Shown here piece by piece: positions 57,061 to 64,000 of a DNA stretch of 64,000 nt. A model generated the notes under the pieces. It ran no database searches. It was not told where the DNA came from and saw nothing but the letters and a program-made list of their open reading frames with translations. Numbering within the stretch: position 1 is the stretch's first letter; each line of letters opens with the position of its first letter. The position numbers were made by a program, and so were the translations under genes. Source of the stretch: Taeniopygia guttata (Eukaryota; Chordata; Aves; Passeriformes; Estrildidae); NCBI RefSeq assembly GCF_048771995.1, contig NC_133027.1, positions 55,613,501 to 55,677,500 on the forward strand. Reading direction: 5' to 3'.

Positions 57061-59612
57061 TTTCTTTCTCGCTTTCAAAAATATCCATTTCTGTCCTTCA
57101 AGTAATAGGTAATAATGAATTTGAGATATGGTTTCCCAGTTTCTGCAAAATTTGCAAATAAGAACTCTCTGCAGAAAGATAGCCCAAGATGTAATTCTTA
57201 AGCATGTTTTTATTTGCTCTGATTTTTGGAGTTAGAGGGGAGGTCTTGCTAGAGGTATGTTTAAAATATTTAGCAAGTAGATGTAAGCTTTTTCTGTTTA
57301 CCCTTTGGTGCAATTCAGGTAGCTGTGATAAGCACAGAACAGTGTACAACATAACAAATCCTGCCAATAGGCACAGTGTAAATTTAGCACTAAACTGCTG
57401 CACCTGGGCACTTCCTTGGCAGCCCTGAGAAGGAGCAGAGTGGGTTTGTGTGTGCCTGTAAAATACCACATGAATGTGGAAACTCCTTGTTCACAACAAA
57501 GGTCTGGCAATTGTAAAAGATTACTGAAACAAACTACATTATAGCTAAATGATTTTACATTTCAGTAAAGATGTGCTGTAACGATCTTAATTTATTTAAT
57601 AGAGAAAAATAATTATATTTAATTGAGTCATGACAAAATACAACATCTTTTGTAATGACTAAGTCCTGTTTATTTGTGCCCAGACATTCAAAACATTGTT
57701 TTACAGAATAATGAACTTTTGTTTATGCTGAAACCCATAATAAACATGTAAGAACATGAGAAATTTTGAAAGACTATAAATGTCAAATAATTTTCTTTGA
57801 GGTATTTAAAAAATTTTATCTTAAATATTTTTATGAAGCATTCGAGTCATTAATTTGCACTGAATTATGGAAATTGTCCAGGTAGCACCAAAAAGGAAAT
57901 TAATTACGAAGTCTGAAATCTCCCAGAGAGATTATGAACATGAAACCTGAGAGTACAAGTGAAATTCTGAGATTTTTGGAATAATATTTTGATTTCTCTT
58001 GCAAAAATTCAGAAAATGCAGTATACTTATTAGCCTGGGCCTTTTCAAGTCTTTCCTTTGTAAAGGAAAGATTTTCCAGCAAGAGATGAAGCCTTCTATC
58101 CTTTAATAGTGAGGGTGCAAGGAGGGAGTTCAGGTTGTTAGTCTCTCTGTCTGTCATCTGAATTGCTGTTTCAAATTTCCTTCCACTTGGCCACCTATTT
58201 CAAATACCTTATTAATTTCCTAATCCAGTTCATAAATGGTGGGTTGGGCCAATTGCTGTTTGTAGATGTGCTTATGTGACACCTACTTGCAGTGCTGGAA
58301 ATCTGTGATAGTGTCATGTCATAACAGAGTCTGTCTGTTTCTCCTAACACATGAAATCTATTTTTTTTTCTCCCAGAGGTACACTGCTTAAATTTAAAAC
58401 AAAATTACAAGTTTGAGAGATCTGATGAAAATTACTGCCTGTGAATGGCAAGCAGTCACCAATTTGCTTTACCTCTACTTTGCAGCACTTCTATTTGTTC
58501 ACTCAGTCCCACTTTAGTTTAGCTTCTTAAACCACCCCCGGCTTTGACACTGAACCTTTTCCTCTGCAACAGGCTGTCATCCTTTCTCTATCTCTGAGCA
58601 TAATAACACTACCAAAGAGGACATAATTTTTTCATACCTAACTTAGAGTGTCTTAATTTTACTCGATGTCAGCTCTCATGAATTCTAATACTAGTTAATT
58701 AAGTGCAGAAATGATTTTTGAATCAAAAATGCCTTCTAGAATAGAATTATCCTGAACTATGTTGTTCCATTTGTTAAGATTGCTCATAAAAAACTATCAA
58801 ATATGACTTTCTCTTTTAAACCCTTGCTGGTTAATATTTCTCATGTAACAGGCAAACAGGTACCAAAGTAAGATAAAATGAAATAAAATTTCCTCATAAA
58901 AACTAAGAAAATTGGAAATTATTAATTTGAAATTTATGAAAATTTATTGTCTGATAAAACTTAACTGAGGTTTTTGACCTGTAGTCCAAGAGGAACGAAC
59001 AAAGGAGGAAAAATATCTAGATATGTGAAGATCAGCATTATTAAGAAAGGCAAAACTGATTCTTTAGCTGAAACTCAGGAAATCTGAATAGACTTGATAA
59101 AAGCTTATTTAAATGCTGTAATAAATATGTATGAATATATGCTGAAATCTATCAGGAAAGATCTCTTGAAGGGGAAATGTAGAATGAACTGTAGTCACCG
59201 TCATTGTGTCTCAGAAGTTTTAAAAAGAACTACTAGCTAAAGTGCTTAAATTATCAACAAGGTAATAATACATTATTGACTTTGCTGCAGACCAGTCCAG
59301 AGATATATTACCTGGTAAGACTTATGGATATTTTGTCTGTATTCCTGATATATCACTAAGAGCACTAGCTTTACTGTCTGTATCACTGATGGAAGCTTTA
59401 TTCTCTATATTTAGAGTGAAAAAGGACTTCTGGAAAATCTTTTTTTTTAGCATACCATGTGAATTTTGAAACTGTGGCTATGTCACAACTGGAGCTATAG
59501 TAGTAGCTTTTTTTATAGTCAGGAGTGTTTTAATTATCAAGAAATATTTGCGTATTAACAAAAAGCTATTTAGTTTTGTAGAGACGACGTTTGCTTTCCT
59601 CAACATTTCTGC

Positions 59613-59628
59613 TTCTTTTTTTCTCCAG
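59613..59628 (+). promoter_or_regulatory. TMEM200A: Splice acceptor of the TMEM200A coding exon
   Basis: A pyrimidine run ending TTCTCCAG, with AG at 59627-59628. The open frame extends upstream through it only because no stop interrupts; those residues (Ser/Thr/Leu/Phe-rich) are encoded by the pyrimidine tract and are not part of the protein. Confidence 0.85.
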
Positions 59629-59644
59629 GGCACAATATAGAACT

Positions 59645-61120
59645 ATGATAGCAACCGGAGGAGTCATAACAGGACTGGCTGCCTTAAAAAGGCAAGACTC
59701 TGCCAGATCTCAGCAACATGTAAATCTTGCTGGAGTACCAGTTCCTGAGGAGAAGAAACCCGTTAGGCGCCGGCCCAGGACAGATGTGGTAATTGTCAGG
59801 GGCAAAATCCGTCTCTATTCTCCATCGGGATTCTTTCTTGTTTTGGGAGTGCTTATCGCATTCTTTGGAATTGCAATGGCCATCCTTGGATACTGGCCCC
59901 AGAAGGAACAGCTGTTAGGATCTAAAGATAATCCGTCTGTAAATGAAACCCGGACCCCGAGAAGCCAAGGAAGCATTTTGCTCCGCTTCTTTGAACAGCA
60001 TGTGCACTCAGATAAGATGAAAATGCTGGGCCCTTTCACTATGGGCATTGGAATCTTCATTTTTATTTGTGCAAATGCCATTCTGCATGAAAACCGTGAC
60101 AAGGAAACAAAAATAATACACATGAGAGACATATACTCCACCGTAATAGACATCCACACCCTGAGGATCAGGGAACAAAAGCAGCTGAGTGGTGCCTTCA
60201 CTGGCTTGTTGGGGGAAGCAGAACTCCAGCACAGTGGGAGCTCCTGTGCATCACGGCTGGCTGCAAACACAGTTGCGCCTTTCTCTGGCTTCAAGAGTAA
60301 TCTTAGAATGGATAGTTCTGCTGAAGAAGATGAGATTACCCTAAATGAAGATAGGACCACTAGTAGTCTCCTGCCACCTCTGCTGGCTGAGCAGTCTGGT
60401 TCAGTCTTTGGACTTTACCCTCACTCCAGCAAGGCTTCAGATGACAAAAACACTAACTCTATAAAGTGTGAAACAAAATCCATTGTATCTTCTTCCATTA
60501 GTGCTTTCACACTGCCAGTAATTAAACTGAATAACTGTGTTATCGATGAACCCAGTATAGACAACATAAGTGAGGACTCAGAGATCACCAGGAATCAGTC
60601 TAGAAATCTGTCAATGGATTCTCTGGCCATTCCACTAACTGATACCAATGAATCCTACAGACCAGCTGCTTCCATGCTGCCACGACACAATTCCTTTGTG
60701 GATACTCCATCTGATCCCTTCAAATCTTCCATGACTCTTGGACCAAGCTCAGGAAAGCTTTTATCTCCTGGTGCTGCCAGGAAGCAGTTTGGTTCCAACA
60801 CATCTTTGCATCTTTTGTCTTCACATTCTAAATCCCTGGACTTGGACAGGGGTCCGTCTACGCTCACTGTCCAAGCTGAACAAAGGAAACACCCCAGCTG
60901 GCCCAGACTGGATCGGAGCAACAGTAAAGGCTATATGAAACTAGAAAACAAGGAGGACCCAATGGATAGGTTACTTGTGCCACAAGCAGCAGTCAAGAAA
61001 GACTTTACTAATAAGGAAAAGCTTCTTATGATATCAAGATCTCATAATAATTTGAGTTTTGAACATGATGAGTTTTTGAGTAACAACCTGAAGCGAGGAA
61101 CTTCTGAAACAAGATTTTAA
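59645..61120 (+). CDS. TMEM200A: Transmembrane protein 200A
   Basis: Complete 491-residue protein, the same length I recall for human TMEM200A, from the ATG at 59645 (A at -3) to TAA. The N-terminus [20 protein letters not shown] and the basic run [20 protein letters not shown] (residues 37-56) are typical of the TMEM200 family (formerly DUF2371). Two membrane segments are visible: about 61-84 ([20 protein letters not shown]) and about 127-147 ([20 protein letters not shown]). The loop between them holds an N-glycosylation sequon at Asn100 (NET), so a cytosolic N-terminus, outside loop and cytosolic tail are likely. The tail of about 340 residues is Ser-rich and probably disordered. It ends in ETRF, which fits a class I PDZ-binding motif. 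The family's molecular function is not established. The upstream codons 59591-59644 lie in the intron's pyrimidine tract and were excluded. Confidence 0.97.
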   Translation: MIATGGVITGLAALKRQDSARSQQHVNLAGVPVPEEKKPVRRRPRTDVVIVRGKIRLYSPSGFFLVLGVLIAFFGIAMAILGYWPQKEQLLGSKDNPSVNETRTPRSQGSILLRFFEQHVHSDKMKMLGPFTMGIGIFIFICANAILHENRDKETKIIHMRDIYSTVIDIHTLRIREQKQLSGAFTGLLGEAELQHSGSSCASRLAANTVAPFSGFKSNLRMDSSAEEDEITLNEDRTTSSLLPPLLAEQSGSVFGLYPHSSKASDDKNTNSIKCETKSIVSSSISAFTLPVIKLNNCVIDEPSIDNISEDSEITRNQSRNLSMDSLAIPLTDTNESYRPAASMLPRHNSFVDTPSDPFKSSMTLGPSSGKLLSPGAARKQFGSNTSLHLLSSHSKSLDLDRGPSTLTVQAEQRKHPSWPRLDRSNSKGYMKLENKEDPMDRLLVPQAAVKKDFTNKEKLLMISRSHNNLSFEHDEFLSNNLKRGTSETRF

Positions 61121-61684
61121 TATTTAAATTGCAATTTAGAAGCTAGCATATGGTATTTTTTAAAAAAGCATTTTTCAGTGAGACTGTACAAGCCTGTTCT
61201 TAACCAAATGCTTAATAGCCCATTAAAAGTGGCTTGTGCGAACAGAGATCTTCGTCATTGTAATGCCAAGACTTTCTTGTCTTAGTAGCATTCAGCTGCA
61301 ATACTGTACATTGTCATTGCTTGGACCATTTTGTTACTACTGATTCCAATTATTCCCAAGTCACTATCTCTTTTGTTCTATATACGCATGTTACTTTTCA
61401 CCAATTTGACTCCAGTAGACTGCATTAGGAAAAAAAAGCTCAATTTGCCTGTGAGTTCTCTTGATTTAAAGACTGCAAGAGACTGAAAGCAGTGCTCCTG
61501 TGGTCTATCCTGTGGTCTAGAATGGGAAGTGAACAGGAGCACTTACTGGAATTGTGAAATCCAGAGCTTTATTCCTAGGTGTTGTCTTTCACATGCAGTA
61601 CATCTCAGTAACTGCAGTCTTGCCATTGTCATAGTGAGAAACTTGTTTACATACTGGGGTGGGTGGATAGAAAAGAGTGGATAT

Positions 61685-61690
61685 AATAAA
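61685..61690 (+). promoter_or_regulatory. TMEM200A: Possible proximal poly(A) signal
   Basis: AATAAA about 565 bases after the stop codon, within ATATAATAAAACC. It could give an alternative short 3' UTR. Confidence 0.4.
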
Positions 61691-62782
61691 ACCATTTTTG
61701 TGAATTCACTGTAATTGATCAAGCTGAATGCCAGTGTTGTGAATTATTAACTATGCTTTGTACAGTAATCTTTCTACAACCATTGTAATTTAATCCTGTA
61801 TTTCTGGAAAAGCATATATTAAGTAAGCAATCTGAATTTTTTTCTGGGACTAAATCTCTAAACCACTTTGATTGGCAGCAGTTTTAAATTCAAAATAGAA
61901 AGATTCAATTAAAATCTTAGGAAGATGATGAATGCCAACAGGATTTTAGAAACATGATGTATAATAAGATGATATTGTAACTTGCATCAGAAGACAATAA
62001 TGGGGAATGAATATATTGCCTCTCATTTCAAACACAAGATGCTAAATAACTAGATCTCTATGTTCAAAATACTGATACAAAGCATACAATTCAATAAGTA
62101 TACTAACATAGTATGAAAACCCCTTGCCTAAATTTTGATTTATATATTTCACATAAGTATTGGTGTGATGGTTTACCAAAGGCTTGGCTATGTCAATTTG
62201 CACTACAAGATTTTGCAAAAGGAATTGACATTTAAAACAATGTTTTTCTCAGCAAAGCAAGCTTCACAGTTGACAGTTGTATTGTTAAAGAAAAGGAGCA
62301 TTGGAATGTGCATATCAGAAGGTTTTCATGTATTTCATTGCTGTTTAGGCCACAATCCTGCCATTACAGCCACGCTAGAGAATGTCCCTTCAAAGCTGCA
62401 AGGCTCACCCAAACAGGGTGTTGGTCTTCATTGGTCGGATTTGATATATTCACTTACCCTAAATACTCAGGAATTATTTTTAATGGCTTTTCCCAAAAAA
62501 AAAATCAAGCTCGTTGAAATGTTGTAATTTCTTAGACTTAGACTATGAAAGATCAAGGATAAAATACCTTCTTTTTTTTTTTTTTTTTTTTAATATTCAG
62601 CTCTGTATTTCAACTGCGCAGTGTTTATGTATCAGGAGCATTACTTGCTCGGTGAGTTGAGGCATAGTGTTAACTGTTAGAACCTCAAGCCTATATATTG
62701 TAACAGAGTTGGCTAAATATTTTGCTATGAAGCTTTTAATAACTCACTGGTTTGTGTTCTTAAGACATTTGCTATTTTTTGC

Positions 62783-62788
62783 AATAAA
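62783..62788 (+). terminator. TMEM200A: Distal poly(A) signal of TMEM200A
   Basis: AATAAA within GCAATAAAATG, followed 25-50 bases later by a T/GT-rich stretch (GTCTGTTGTAAGACC, then a T run), the normal downstream element. Confidence 0.65.
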
Positions 62789-62805
62789 ATGTCTCTCTTC
62801 ACATG

Positions 62806-63394
62806 TCTGTTGTAAGACCTGTTTTTTCCTCTGTGATCTCTAATTTTATGTACCAAAGTATAATTGGGTATCATGTTACTGTACACAACATTGTGCCTAA
62901 ATTTTTAGCCCACCACAAGATATTTCTTCATGAGTAATTGATGTCAGTGACATGTCTACACATGGAAAGGCTGAATGCTTTTTTTACTGATGAAATGTGA
63001 AATGTATTCAAAGTGGTTTTGCTACAAGAAATTTTGTGTAAAAAGAACATCATGCTCTTTTTAGTTTGGCAGTAAATATTATTTTCAAAATGGAAAACAC
63101 CATTAAAGATTTGAGTGATGTAAGCTTTTTATTTCCTTAATAGCTACATTAAATCATAGCTTAAAAGACTTTCCACGTACTATCATATGTGGGAATGGTA
63201 GTTCCTTTGTAAGTATAGCAGGGGATGAGCTTTTAATTTTACCACAGATAGTAATTACTGAAAGATGTACTCACTTGGGAAAGGTTTACCAAGGTAAAGC
63301 TATCAAAATAGAGCCATATAGAGAAACTTCATGGCTGACAGACCTACTACAAAAATGTTCCCATATTAACATAAAATGAAGTATTTAATTCAGA
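62806..63394. other. Intergenic DNA 3' of TMEM200A
   Basis: AT-rich; no gene or repeat recognised. An ATTAAA word at about 63101 could be a further poly(A) signal. Confidence 0.45.
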
Positions 63395-63955
63395 TAATCA
63401 CAGGACTGTTGAGGTTAAAAGGGACGTGTGGAGGTCATCTTGTCCAACCCCCCTTCCTGCACAAGCAGGGCTGTCTCACCATGAGCTGGTTGCCCAGAAC
63501 TGTGTCAAGATGTTTTTTGCATAACCCCAAGGAGAGTGACCTACGACCTCCCTTTGTGACCTGTGCCAGTGCTCGGTCACCCTCACAGTCAAAGAGGTTA
63601 TCTAATGGTCATAGGCACCCTCCTATGTTTCACTTTGTGCCCATTGTCCCTTGTCCTGACTCTTTCCAGAGCCTGGCTCCTTCTCTTTTGTGCCTCCTTT
63701 GGGTATTTATACAATTTCCTCCTGAGCCTTCTGTAGGCTGAACAGTCCCAGCTGGTTCAGCCATTCCTCATAAGTCCCTTCATCATCTTTGTGGCCCTTC
63801 ACACAATCGGCTCCAGTATGTGCATGTCTTTCTTGTTCTGAGGAGACCAGAACTGGACCCAGCACTCCAGATGTGCCCTCACCAGTTCTGTGTAGAGGGG
63901 AAGGATCACCTCCCTTCAGAGTTCATGCAGGACACTGCATAGTTTCATATTCCTT
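63395..63955 (-). mobile_element. CR1 LINE 3' fragment, minus orientation
   Basis: Reads as reversed CR1: AATCACAGGACTGTTGAGG (tail), CATCTTGTCCAACCCCCC, TGCCCATTGTCCCTTGTCCTG, GGCTGAACAGTCCCAGCTG, AGACCAGAACTGGACCCAGC and GAGGGGAAGGATCACCTCCC. About 560 bases; the left edge is the element's 3' end. The homology fades near 63955 and may continue weakly to the window end. Open frames on the + strand here are shadows. Confidence 0.93.
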
Positions 63956-64000
63956 AGGTGTTTCCAACTCAAGCTTAGGTTGGGAAGACTTGTAGATGTT

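Larger units (their letters stand above)
10212..59628 (+). other. TMEM200A: Putative 49.4-kb intron of TMEM200A
   Basis: Bounded by the donor GTAAGC at 10212 and by a long pyrimidine tract ending TTCTCCAG at 59628. The interior is AT-rich, with CR1 fragments, LTRs and microsatellites listed separately, and no recognisable protein-coding exon on either strand. The pairing of these two sites is an inference; RNA evidence would settle it. Confidence 0.5.
56531..59628. other. 3' end of the putative intron, no gene seen
   Basis: AT-rich. Contains a short CR1 tail at about 57003-57060. An open frame of 85 codons on the minus strand (57900-58157) has a protein-like Lys/Glu/Leu composition but no recognised family. 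It ends at the splice acceptor of the TMEM200A coding exon. Confidence 0.45.
59629..62805 (+). other. TMEM200A: TMEM200A terminal exon (16-base 5' UTR, CDS, 3' UTR)
   Basis: Starts after the acceptor at 59628, carries the complete CDS, then about 1.7 kb of 3' UTR ending shortly after the AATAAA at 62783-62788. The cleavage point is estimated. Confidence 0.75.
61121..62805 (+). other. TMEM200A: TMEM200A 3' UTR
   Basis: AT-rich, no repeat element recognised, with a 20-base T run at 62572-62591. An earlier AATAAA at 61685-61690 could give a shorter transcript. The frame at 62135-62527 (130 codons) within it has no recognised domain and is taken as chance. Confidence 0.65.

Noticed and set aside
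57098..57469. 123-codon minus-strand open frame
   Set aside because: Cys/Leu-rich without recognised similarity; overlapping open frames on both strands suggest chance.
59591..59644. Upstream extension of the TMEM200A frame by 18 codons
   Set aside because: It begins at TTG and crosses a pyrimidine tract and splice acceptor; the ATG at 59645 gives the expected 491 residues and the family's N-terminus.
1..64000. CRISPR array, operon or bacterial defence system
   Set aside because: All evidence (CR1, LTRs, CpG island, spliced gene) indicates a bird genome; the only tandem arrays are microsatellites without spacers.

Overview
The window is vertebrate nuclear DNA, almost certainly from a bird. 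Repeats are few. They are mostly short 3'-end fragments of the CR1 LINE, with a handful of solo long terminal repeats (LTRs) of endogenous retroviruses and simple repeats. I see no SINEs of mammalian type. One LTR (about 7232-7802) matches, by my recollection of its sequence, a family that is very common in Neoaves, so a neoavian bird is the best guess. The species cannot be fixed from the sequence.

There is one convincing protein-coding gene, TMEM200A, on the + strand. Its whole coding sequence (491 residues) lies in one exon at the right end (CDS 59645-61120), behind a clear splice acceptor at 59627/59628. A 1.6-kb CpG island at about 9040-10690 is the best candidate promoter. It contains a strong splice donor at 10211/10212. 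If that donor joins the coding exon, the gene has a non-coding first exon and one intron of about 49.4 kb that fills most of the window. The 3' UTR runs to a canonical poly(A) signal at 62783-62788.

Layout: 1-7231, AT-rich upstream DNA with no recognised gene; 7232-7802, a solo LTR about 1.3 kb upstream of the CpG island; 9040-10690, CpG island and putative exon 1; 10212-59628, putative intron with about ten CR1 pieces, two further LTR-like elements (about 27089-27483 and 29774-30205), a CR1 ORF1 (esterase domain) remnant at about 55880-56530, and several microsatellites; 59629 to about 62805, terminal exon; 63395 to the window end, another CR1 fragment in reverse orientation.

I found no tRNA or rRNA genes, CRISPR array or operon, and no sign of a new multi-gene system. 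The observations most worth checking are: the CpG-rich solo LTR at 29774-30205 with an intact 6-bp target-site duplication; the LTR-like block at 27089-27483, which carries an 18-bp perfect palindrome; the CR1 esterase remnant; possible conserved enhancers in the long intron; and the inferred exon-1 to coding-exon splice.
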